Shown here: positions 48,930-56,600 of the stretch, one piece after another
How positions within the stretch are numbered: position 1 is the first letter of the stretch
Layout of the letters: each line of letters begins with the position of its first letter
NCBI RefSeq assembly: GCF_003290085.1
Contig: NZ_QMKJ01000001.1
Coordinates: 992,001-1,056,000, forward strand
DNA length: 64,000 nucleotides
Source: Aliidiomarina sp. B3213
Lineage (GTDB): Bacteria; Pseudomonadota; Gammaproteobacteria; Enterobacterales; Alteromonadaceae
Reading direction: 5' to 3'
The notes under the pieces: generated by a model
The model's database searches: none
Seen by the model: only the letters and a program-made list of their open reading frames with translations
Told to the model about the DNA's origin: nothing
Program-made: the position numbers and the translations under genes

Positions 48930-49878
48930 TGATCTCTCCGCCAAAGTAACGTTTTAACCCGTCTTCTTGTTGCACTAAAAACGCGCCAGTTTCGTCTATA
49001 CCTTTGCCTACACCCAAGTATTGATGCTGACCCAACAATATTTTTACTGGCTTATCATAGTATAGGTCGTAACGCGGCCAATCCTCGAGTGCTTCAGATA
49101 AACCTACATTGTCGTGTGCTTCGAGGCCTGCTCTAATAGCTTGAATAATTAAAACCGACCACTCGTTTCGAGAAAGAGGTTTTATCGCGTGTTGATTCAA
49201 CGATGTGAAAGGCTGGTCGATGCCTTGGAAGTTACTATCCATTTTCAAGTTTGCACCCACACCTACTATAGCGCTTCCTTCGCCACTAACTTGGCCCTCA
49301 AGCTCCACTAAAATACCAATCACCTTTTGATTGTCTATATATATGTCGTTCGGCCATTTAACCGCCACTTTTCCTTCGATAAAGGGAGAAAGTGCTTTAG
49401 CAATAGCATGACCCACCACAACACTCATACCTACCGCAGCATTGAGCCCATGACGTAACGGCCAATAAATAGAGACATACAAGTTACTACCAAATGGAGA
49501 TACCCAAGTTTTGCCTCTTCTGCCTCGCCCTGCTGTCTGCATTTCAGCAATGACGGCAGTACCGGGCGCTAGCTCTTGAGTCTCCATCAGCCCGCGGAGA
49601 TCGTCGTTGGTAGAACCCGTAATATGTTTCGCAAAAATGGGGACATTAGGGTCTTCAAGTTCTTGTTCGATAAGTTGGTGGTCGAGTAAGTCGAGCTGAT
49701 GAGCCAACCTATAGCCTTTGCCACTTACGCGAAAAACGTCTAACCCCAATGCGGTTAATTTATCAATACGTTTATTCACCGCCATGCGGCTAACACCCAA
49801 AGCTTCGCCTAATTGCTCACCGGAGTGAAAGTGGCCGTCCGCTAATAACTCTATAAGTTGAGTGTCTAGGTCACTCAT
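48910..49878 (-). CDS. birA: Biotin operon repressor / biotin-protein ligase BirA
   Basis: This 322-residue protein has an N-terminal winged helix (HSGEQLGEALGVSRMAVNKRIDKL), the ligase core with biotin-binding TGSTNDDLR, the ATP loop GRGRRGKTW, WPNDIYI, and a C-terminal SH3-like domain. It attaches biotin to acetyl-CoA carboxylase and represses biotin synthesis genes. The start is ATG at 49878 with GAGGA upstream, giving an 8-nt overlap with murB. Confidence 0.93.
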   Translation of the reverse strand: MSDLDTQLIELLADGHFHSGEQLGEALGVSRMAVNKRIDKLTALGLDVFRVSGKGYRLAHQLDLLDHQLIEQELEDPNVPIFAKHITGSTNDDLRGLMETQELAPGTAVIAEMQTAGRGRRGKTWVSPFGSNLYVSIYWPLRHGLNAAVGMSVVVGHAIAKALSPFIEGKVAVKWPNDIYIDNQKVIGILVELEGQVSGEGSAIVGVGANLKMDSNFQGIDQPFTSLNQHAIKPLSRNEWSVLIIQAIRAGLEAHDNVGLSEALEDWPRYDLYYDKPVKILLGQHQYLGVGKGIDETGAFLVQQEDGLKRYFGGEISVRAQN

Positions 49879-50896
49879 ACAGTCCTCGCTCGCCTTGCGC
49901 ACCGATGAGGCGGACCTCTGGGCTAATATTCACACCAAACTTTTCCAACACCTGGGTTTGTACCGCTTTCGCTAGGGCAAGAACGTGCTTCGCTTCTGCT
50001 TCTCCTTTATTCACAAGCACCAACGCTTGCTTATCATGAACACACGCACCTTTTAAGCAGAACCCTTTCAAACCACACGCCTCAATAAGCCAACCCGCTG
50101 CTAATTTAACTTTCTCTGGTTGCGAGGTTTCATACACCGGTAAATCGGCATATTTTGCTTTGAGTTGCTCTGCATCATGCGCGCTAACCACGGGGTTCTT
50201 AAAAAAAGAGCCCGCATTGGGCAACACAGCTGGGTCAGGAAGCTTGCTTTGTCTCACTTCTATGACTTTGTCTGCAATTGCTTTGGCCGTAGCGTTGCTA
50301 CCAAGATCTGCTAATGGTCCGTAAGTTAAAACAGGTTCCCAAGCTTTCGGAAAGGAAAAGTTTACTCGTGTAATGAATAGCTTTCGTGAGCTTTCGCGTT
50401 TGAAAACACTGTCTCTGTAGGCAAATTCACACGCTTGCTGGTTTAAAGTTCTAAAAGCTTGTTGCTCAAAGTCCCAAACTTCAACTGAATCGATAAAGGT
50501 CCCAACTTCTACACCATATGCGCCAATATTTTGAACAGGCGAAGCACCAACGCTACCAGGAATAAGTACTAAGTTCTCAAGACCAAATATGGCTTTGTCG
50601 AGCAAGTTTAAAACTAGCTCGTGCCAGTTTTCACCCGCACCTACACTAACACTCCAGCTTTCTTCATCTTCTTCAATGTTCACACCTTTCAGTGCGTTCA
50701 CCACTACCGTTCCACCAAAGTCATCAACAAAAAGCGTGTTTGTACCCTCCCCAAGAAAAAGGAAGTCGTCGCGCCACGCTAATGTTTTTAATTCGGCTTC
50801 ATCACGAATATAGAGTACGTCTTGCGCGAAACATGGAAGTTGAAAACTGTGTAACAAACGCACCGACTTTCCATCGCGTCTTAATTTATTATTCAT
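49871..50896 (-). CDS. murB: UDP-N-acetylenolpyruvoylglucosamine reductase MurB (type I)
   Basis: This 341-residue FAD enzyme makes UDP-MurNAc for peptidoglycan. It has the FAD/substrate motif FLGEGTNTLF, GASPVQNIGAYGVEVG, and the catalytic Ser in PNAGSFFKNPV with Glu near the C-terminus (SPEVRLIG). It starts 3 nt after the GAPDH stop, so GAPDH-murB-birA-coaX are one transcriptional unit. Confidence 0.94.
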   Translation of the reverse strand: MNNKLRRDGKSVRLLHSFQLPCFAQDVLYIRDEAELKTLAWRDDFLFLGEGTNTLFVDDFGGTVVVNALKGVNIEEDEESWSVSVGAGENWHELVLNLLDKAIFGLENLVLIPGSVGASPVQNIGAYGVEVGTFIDSVEVWDFEQQAFRTLNQQACEFAYRDSVFKRESSRKLFITRVNFSFPKAWEPVLTYGPLADLGSNATAKAIADKVIEVRQSKLPDPAVLPNAGSFFKNPVVSAHDAEQLKAKYADLPVYETSQPEKVKLAAGWLIEACGLKGFCLKGACVHDKQALVLVNKGEAEAKHVLALAKAVQTQVLEKFGVNISPEVRLIGAQGERGLYE

Positions 50897-50899
50897 TCA

Positions 50900-51928
50900 C
50901 TAGCTTCTTTGCTTCTTGCTCTGCACGATTCGCTCAACCAGATCTACGGTACGGTTAGCGTATCCAAATTCATTGTCATACCAAGCATAAATTTTTACTT
51001 GGGTTCCGTTAATAACCATGGTCGAAAGAGCATCAACAATTGAGGAGCGAGGATCGCTTTTATAATCAATGGACACCAAAGGCTTCTCTTCAAAACCAAG
51101 AATACCCTCTAGCTCGCCTTCCGCCGCGCTTTTCAGCAACCGGTTAACCTCTTTGGTGTCTGTTTCACGAGACACTTCGAACACAACGTCTGTTAATGAA
51201 GGACATGAAATAGGTACACGAACCGCATGGCCATTTATACGGCCCTCTAGCTCCGGAAATATGGTAGTGATGGCTTTCGCCGAGCCGGTCGTAGTAGGAA
51301 TAAGTGAGTCACCACATGCGCGAGCACGTCGCATATCTTTATGAGGCGCGTCTAGAATAGATTGCGTATTGGTTAACGCATGTATTGTGGTCATAGACGC
51401 ATGCTTAATACCTAACCCTTCCTGTATGACTTTGACCACCGGCGCAAGACAGTTTGTGGTGCAAGACGCAGCGCTCACTATTGAATGCTCCAACGGGTCA
51501 AACTCCTCGTCGTTGACTCCCACAACTACATTCGGAACCTGCTTAGACTTCACCGGCGCACTGACAACAACATGATCAACGCCCTGATCAAAGTAGGGCT
51601 CTAAAGCTTCTACGGTTTTATTTTTTCCCGACGCCTCAATAACAATGTCACAATCAGACCAGTCAGTATTTAAAATATCGCGCTCGCTGGTGCAGCGAAT
51701 ACTCTGACCTTCAACCGTAAACCCTTCTTGGTCAACCTGGATAGATTTGTGCCAACGACCATGAGACGAATCGAACTCTAGCAGATGCGCGAGCATTGTG
51801 GCGTCTGCACCGGGATCATTCACATGTACAATATTGAAGTCGGCTCGGTCAAATGCAGCACGAAAAGCTAATCGACCAATTCTGCCAAACCCATTTATAC
51901 CAACTTTCAGATTTCTTTGAGAAGACAT
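50900..51928 (-). CDS. Type I glyceraldehyde-3-phosphate dehydrogenase (ArsJ-associated-like)
   Basis: This 342-residue NAD enzyme has GINGFGRIGRLAFRAAFD, the catalytic Cys in SAASCTTNCLAPV and WYDNEFGYANRTVDL. Several stretches (RRARACGDSLIPTTTGSA, YKSDPRSSIVDALSTMV) resemble ArsJ-associated GAPDH from arsenate-resistance loci more than glycolytic GapA, though no arsJ is nearby. A -10-like TATAAT (minus, 51970-51975) lies upstream without a clear -35. The gene begins the GAPDH-murB-birA-coaX unit. Confidence 0.85.
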   Translation of the reverse strand: MSSQRNLKVGINGFGRIGRLAFRAAFDRADFNIVHVNDPGADATMLAHLLEFDSSHGRWHKSIQVDQEGFTVEGQSIRCTSERDILNTDWSDCDIVIEASGKNKTVEALEPYFDQGVDHVVVSAPVKSKQVPNVVVGVNDEEFDPLEHSIVSAASCTTNCLAPVVKVIQEGLGIKHASMTTIHALTNTQSILDAPHKDMRRARACGDSLIPTTTGSAKAITTIFPELEGRINGHAVRVPISCPSLTDVVFEVSRETDTKEVNRLLKSAAEGELEGILGFEEKPLVSIDYKSDPRSSIVDALSTMVINGTQVKIYAWYDNEFGYANRTVDLVERIVQSKKQRS

Positions 51929-52008
51929 AAACTTACCCCTTCTTGTGCTTATTACGCATAGTTTAAGCCATTATAATGATGCTAGAGAAAATAATAATTA
52001 GGTAGAAA

Positions 52009-52034
52009 TAAAAAAGGCGCCCATATGAGCGCCT
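52009..52034 (-). terminator. Terminator of the bacterioferritin genes
   Basis: Stem AGGCGC/GCGCCT (52015-52020 and 52029-52034), 8-nt loop, with a T-run on the minus strand (A-run 52009-52014). Confidence 0.8.
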
Positions 52035-52051
52035 CAATTTGCTCGGATATT

Positions 52052-52510
52052 CTACATTTGCGATTGTAGGTAATTTTCCAGCCCAATTATCTCGATTAGC
52101 CCTATCTGTTGGCGTAACCAATATGCATGGTCTTCTTCCGTGTCTTTTAAAATACTGACTAGAATAGAGCGACTTACAAAGTCTTTCTCCGACTCACAAA
52201 GCAAAATGGACGCTTTCAGATCCTTTGCGTTCTGCAATTCGAGATCCAAATCGCCTTTTAGCATTGTTGGTACATCGGTACTTGGCGGCAGTGGATGACG
52301 AGTTTCTAAGTCAGGCTTTCCTCCAAGTAAAAGAATTCTGTCGATCAACATTTTCGCGTGACCACGCTCATCGTCAGCCTCGTGGGCTATACGTTCATGT
52401 AACTTTGTGAAGCCCCAATCTTCGTATATCGACGCATTGCGCGTGTATTGGTCAATAGAGGTGAGCTCCCACCGCAATAACTTGTTGAGTGCATCAATAA
52501 CTTTAGACAT
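52052..52510 (-). CDS. Bacterioferritin, ferroxidase-type subunit lacking heme Met
   Basis: This 152-residue four-helix ferritin keeps the N-terminal iron ligands (Glu15, Tyr22, Glu48 and His51 in DERGH) and acidic residues in the later helices (LDLEL, KDTEEDH). At the position of the heme-ligating Met (E. coli Met52) it has Arg49, so it should not bind heme in the usual way. It directly follows a second bacterioferritin gene whose subunit has the opposite defects (see that entry). A hairpin terminator lies 18 nt downstream. Confidence 0.87.
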   Translation of the reverse strand: MSKVIDALNKLLRWELTSIDQYTRNASIYEDWGFTKLHERIAHEADDERGHAKMLIDRILLLGGKPDLETRHPLPPSTDVPTMLKGDLDLELQNAKDLKASILLCESEKDFVSRSILVSILKDTEEDHAYWLRQQIGLIEIIGLENYLQSQM

Positions 52511-52986
52511 TACGCTTCCTCGTCGATTTGTGTTTGAAGATATCGCTGAATTCCAATTTTGCCGATCACATCTAACTGCGTTTCAAGCCAGTCCCAATGC
52601 TCTTCCTGCTGCTCTAAAATCCCTGCCAACAGTTCCCTCGAAACAAAGTCTTCAGCCTGTTCGCATTGTTCAATAGCTTGCTTAATAACGTCGATGTCTT
52701 GCGCCTGAACCTTATGGTCAAGTTTCAGCATTTCCTCTGGACGCTCACCAATATATAGCTTTCCAAGCTCTTGCAGATTAGGTAATCCTTCCAACAATAA
52801 AATGCGCTCGATAATTTCGTCGGCATGAACCATTTCTTTAATGGAAGCCTTATAGATCACTTTATTCAGAGGCTCGAAACCTAAATTTCGATACATCCGT
52901 GCATGCAAGAAATACTGATTAATTGCCGTAAGTTTTCTGGTAAGAACCGTATTGAGCACGGCCAAAACTTGAGGCTGACCTTTCAT
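52510..52986 (-). CDS. Bacterioferritin, heme-binding subunit with degraded ferroxidase site
   Basis: This 158-residue bacterioferritin keeps Met52 (KEMVHADE), the heme ligand, Glu51 and His54. Three ferroxidase positions differ from E. coli Bfr: Glu18 is Lys (RKLTAINQYF), Glu94 is Gln (HKVQAQD) and Glu127 is Gln (EQQEEH). It should bind heme but not oxidise iron itself. It abuts the next bacterioferritin (last base shared), so the two subunits are made together and probably co-assemble. Confidence 0.87.
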   Translation of the reverse strand: MKGQPQVLAVLNTVLTRKLTAINQYFLHARMYRNLGFEPLNKVIYKASIKEMVHADEIIERILLLEGLPNLQELGKLYIGERPEEMLKLDHKVQAQDIDVIKQAIEQCEQAEDFVSRELLAGILEQQEEHWDWLETQLDVIGKIGIQRYLQTQIDEEA

Positions 52987-52989
52987 AAA

Positions 52990-53025
52990 CTACACCTTAA
53001 TTTAGATGACTTAAATTAAGTGTAG
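52990..53025. repeat. Imperfect inverted repeat between bfd and bfr
   Basis: CTACACCTTAATTTAG and CTTAAATTAAGTGTAG form a near-perfect 16-nt hairpin with a 4-nt loop. It overlaps the bfd stop codon. No T-run follows, so it could weaken read-through or stabilise the bfr message. Confidence 0.5.
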
Positions 53026-53243
53026 CAGACCTCTACCTCAAGATGGGAGTCTGAATGGATTTCCACAGGATTTGCGTGAGTTTGTATTTGTTCATGCAGG
53101 ACTTCGCGAGCGTGACAACTGCATTTGCCGCACTGAGTAGCTAGCCCTGTTGTTCTTTTCAAGGTGCGCATATCTCTACAGCCACCTTTTACGGCTGTTT
53201 TAATATCCCCATCGGTTACACCTTTACACAGACAAACGTACAT
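53016..53243 (-). CDS. bfd: Bacterioferritin-associated ferredoxin Bfd
   Basis: This 75-residue [2Fe-2S] protein has the BFD pattern MYVCLCKGVTDGDIKTAV and CGKCSCHAREVL (CxC and CxxC). Bfd donates electrons to the heme of bacterioferritin to release stored iron. A Fur-like site lies upstream at 53284-53298, and the two bacterioferritin genes follow about 30 nt later. The C-terminal tail (about residues 55-75) is longer than in E. coli Bfd. Confidence 0.92.
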   Translation of the reverse strand: MYVCLCKGVTDGDIKTAVKGGCRDMRTLKRTTGLATQCGKCSCHAREVLHEQIQTHANPVEIHSDSHLEVEVCYT

Positions 53244-53283
53244 TTACACCTCACTAAGTAGATGTGTAAATTATAGACCTTAA

Positions 53284-53298
53284 TGAGAATGGTTATCA
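53284..53298. promoter_or_regulatory. Fur box upstream of bfd
   Basis: TGAGAATGGTTATCA matches 12 of 14 informative positions of TGATAATnATTATCA. It lies 40-55 bp before bfd, consistent with iron-repressed bfd expression as in other gammaproteobacteria. Confidence 0.7.
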
Positions 53299-53337
53299 AG
53301 TCTATTTTTGTTTGCAGTGCGGTTTTATTCCCTAAGC

Positions 53338-53460
53338 AAAAAAATAGGTGGCCAAAGCCACCTATTCCACTTTTCTGAGACATCCTAGCATCCTTGCCAG
53401 CTCGACCGTTCTGCTCCACTTTTCCTTAAGTTATTTAAACGTCCATGTGTTGAAGCGAGC
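53338..53460 (-). ncRNA. Candidate CsrA/RsmA-sponge small RNA (RsmY/CsrB type)
   Basis: The predicted transcript runs from about 53460 to 53338, about 124 nt. It has six GGA motifs (plus-strand TCC at 53442, 53423, 53415, 53391, 53383 and 53366). Two are in hexaloops of short perfect hairpins: ACUU-AAGGAA-AAGU (53418-53431) and CUGGC-AAGGAU-GCUAG (53385-53400). AAGGAUG and AGGAUGU resemble the CsrA SELEX core. It ends in a strong terminator (AATAGGTGGC/GCCACCTATT, 53343-53366, followed by Ts). A GTG reading frame runs through the terminator and is not convincing as a gene. The promoter and GacA-box-like site are listed separately. The call is by architecture; no homologue was checked. Confidence 0.6.
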
Positions 53461-53465
53461 TTTAA

Positions 53466-53493
53466 TGTATAGATAAGAAAGTTCAGGTTTCAA
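53466..53493 (-). promoter_or_regulatory. Promoter of the candidate small RNA
   Basis: On the minus strand TTGAAA (53488-53493), a 16-bp spacer and TATACA (53466-53471); start predicted at about 53460. Confidence 0.65.
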
Positions 53494-53507
53494 ACCATGG
53501 TTTTCAT

Positions 53508-53525
53508 TTTAAGAGATTTCCTACA
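53508..53525 (-). promoter_or_regulatory. GacA-box-like palindrome upstream of the candidate small RNA
   Basis: Minus-strand TGTAGG-N6-CTTAAA matches the GacA upstream activating sequence TGTAAG-N6-CTTACA at 10 of 12 positions with exact spacing, and is centred about 57 bp upstream of the predicted start. It could also lie in the gltB upstream region without function. Confidence 0.5.
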
Positions 53526-53632
53526 AAGAAAATTGTTCTTCTTTTGAAGAAATTGTGACCATTCACAGGGCTAATTACAATTTTAAGCAGATACTGATAA
53601 CCTGAATACCTATGCATTAAAAAGGTGATTTT

Positions 53633-56600
53633 ATGTCGTTGTACTCAGCTGATACGCAAGCGAATGATGCCAAAGACAACTGTGGCTTTGGTTTGATTGC
53701 GCATACAGAAGGCGTACGCAGCCATGACATTGTAAGTAAATCCATTACCGCGGTATCACGAATGGCGCATAGGGGCGCAGTGAATGCGGACGGTAAAACC
53801 GGTGACGGATGTGGCCTATTACTACAAATTCCAGAGTCTTTTTTTCAAGCAATTGCAGAGCAACAGGGATGGAATTTAGGCAAGAAGTTCGCTGTTGGCC
53901 AAATTTTTCTGAGCCAAGATAAGCAAAAAAGTGAATACGCGAAAAAGGTTGTAGAAACAGAACTACAACGAGAGATGTTTACCATTCACGGCTGGCGATT
54001 AGTACCCACAGAAAAAGAAGTACTGGGTGAACTTGCACTAGACACCTGCCCTGACATCCAGCAAATATTTATTAGTGCACAACCCGGCTGGCGCAAGAAA
54101 GATGTGGAAAGACGCCTTTTCATGGCGAAACGACGTATTGAAAAACAATTAGATAACGACCCAGACTTTTATATATGCTCTTTGTCTTGCCTGGTTGTTG
54201 TGTACAAAGGTCTTATGCAACCTAAAGACCTCGGTACGTTTTTTTTAGACTTAAGCGATGACCGACTAGAAACCTCAATTTGTGTGTTTCACCAGCGCTT
54301 TTCAACCAATACCAAACCACGTTGGCCACTCGCCCAACCTTTCCGTTTTCTTGCTCATAATGGTGAGATAAATACTGTTGCGGGAAATAGAGCTTGGGCA
54401 AAAGCTCGTGCATATAAATTCCATTCGCCATTACTTCCAGACCTTCACGACGCTGCACCATTTGTACAAGAGCGTGGCTCTGACAGTGCCTCTCTCGACA
54501 ATATGCTCGAACTTTTGCTTGCGGGAGGCATGGACTTGTTTAGAGCTATGCGCATGCTGGTTCCGCCTGCTTGGCAAGGTAACCCAACCATGCCGGAGGA
54601 GTTACGTGCGTTTTACGAGTTTAACTCTATGCACATGGAGCCATGGGACGGTCCCGCCGGTGTAGTTATGAGCAATGGCCGTCACGCCGCCTGCTCACTC
54701 GACCGTAATGGCTTAAGACCAGCAAGATATGTATTAACCGAAGACCATATCCTCACTATTGCCTCTGAAGTGGGTATTTGGGATTACGAAGAGTCAAAGG
54801 TGGTGCAAAAAGGTCGGTTAGGCCCGGGAGAAATGATTGCGGTAGACACATACACCGGCAAAATATGGAATACCGCAGCAGTCGACCAAGACTTAATGTC
54901 GCGCCACCCCTATAAAGATTGGTTGGATGAGCATATTCAAAGACTTACGCCATTCGCAGAATTAAAAGCGGAAAAAATTGGTGAACGATTATTCGACGAC
55001 ACCACCATGCAAGTGTTGCAAAAAGCATTTGTTTACACCCGTGAAGAAGTAGAACAGGTACTCTTTGTACTCGCCAACGATGGCCACGAAGCAACTGGCT
55101 CTATGGGTGATGACACGCCTATTGCAGCACTATCACAAAAGCCGCGAGTATTTTATGACTACTTCAGGCAACAATTCGCGCAGGTAACTAACCCGCCAAT
55201 CGACCCTATTCGCGAGCGCCATGTTATGTCTTTGGCAACCTGTATTGGTCGAGAAAAGAATATCTTTAATGAAACTGCCGGCTATGCTCGTCGAGTGCTG
55301 TTTGAGTCACCAGTATTGATGTACACAGACTTAGTACAACTTAAAGAACTAGAGCCAGAGCATTACGCGTGGCAGTCATTTTCACTCAACTACGACCCTA
55401 AAAAGCAAACCCTGAAGGAAGCTGTTCAAGAGCTTACTAATCGGGTAGTAACTGCGAGCAAAGAGCGAAATATTGTCATTATTATTCTTTCCGACCGAGA
55501 ATTAGAGACAGGTCAAACCTATATTCCAGCAGCTATTGCCACTGGAGCAGTGCAACAAGCGCTCATAGAAAACGACTTGCGTTGCGACACTAACATTATT
55601 GTTGAAACAGCAAGTGCTCGCGACCCTCACCACTTCGCTGTACTTATAGGTGTTGGAGCAACTGCTGTGTATCCATTCCTAGCCTATGAAGTTATTGAGC
55701 AACTAGTCAGTCAAGAAAAAATCCCTCTACGCGCTAGAGACGCAGTTGAGAACTTTAGAAACGGCATTAACAAAGGGCTTCTAAAGATTCTTTCTAAAAT
55801 GGGTATTTCATGTGTCGCGAGTTATCGTGGTGCAGGTCTCTTTGAGCTACTCGGGGTCTCTAAAGACATTCATCAACTATGCTTCCCGAGCTGTCATTTA
55901 AGGCTAGAGGGACTACCTTTCGAAGAGATAGAAAAAGACACATTGGCACTATGCCAACAGGCTCGCAACACAAACCTAAAGCTACCCCATGGCGGTTATT
56001 TGAAGTTCGTTTATGACGGTGAGTATCACGCTTATAACCCAGGCGTGGTAATGACACTGCAACAAGCGATTAATCAGAACTCTAAACACAGCTATAAGGA
56101 ATATACCCAGCAAGTAAACAGTCGGCCTGTTTCTATGCTGAGAGATCTTTGGACCTTAAATTACCCAAAAGACGTTTCTGATGTTGAACCAGAGCCAGTT
56201 GAAAACCTATACCCTAGATTTGACAGCGCAGCGATGTCGATTGGCGCACTAAGCCCTGAAGCTCATGAAGCTATTGCTGTAGGTATGAATACATTGGGCG
56301 CATTTTCGAATTCAGGGGAAGGTGGTGAAGACCCCGCTCGTTTTGATTCATTACGCAACTCTAGAATAAAGCAGATTGCATCAGGACGATTTGGCGTTAC
56401 CCCACACTATTTAGTGAATGCTGACGTGCTGCAAATCAAAATTGCGCAAGGGGCAAAACCAGGAGAAGGCGGGCAACTTCCGGGTGAAAAGGTAACCGCT
56501 GAAATTGCGAAATTACGCCATTCGATTCCCGGCGTAACGCTAATTTCACCACCACCGCACCACGACATTTATTCCATCGAAGATTTAGCGCAGCTCATTT

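Noticed and set aside
53216-53419. A 67-residue reading frame with a GTG start and an AAGGA site on the minus strand.
   Set aside because: It runs through the terminator hairpin and the bfd Fur site and has no recognisable protein features. The region is better explained as an RNA gene plus regulatory DNA.
53554-53567. TGTGA-N4-TCACA palindrome before gltB, similar to a CRP site.
   Set aside because: CRP sites need a 6-bp spacer; here it is 4, so I do not call it.
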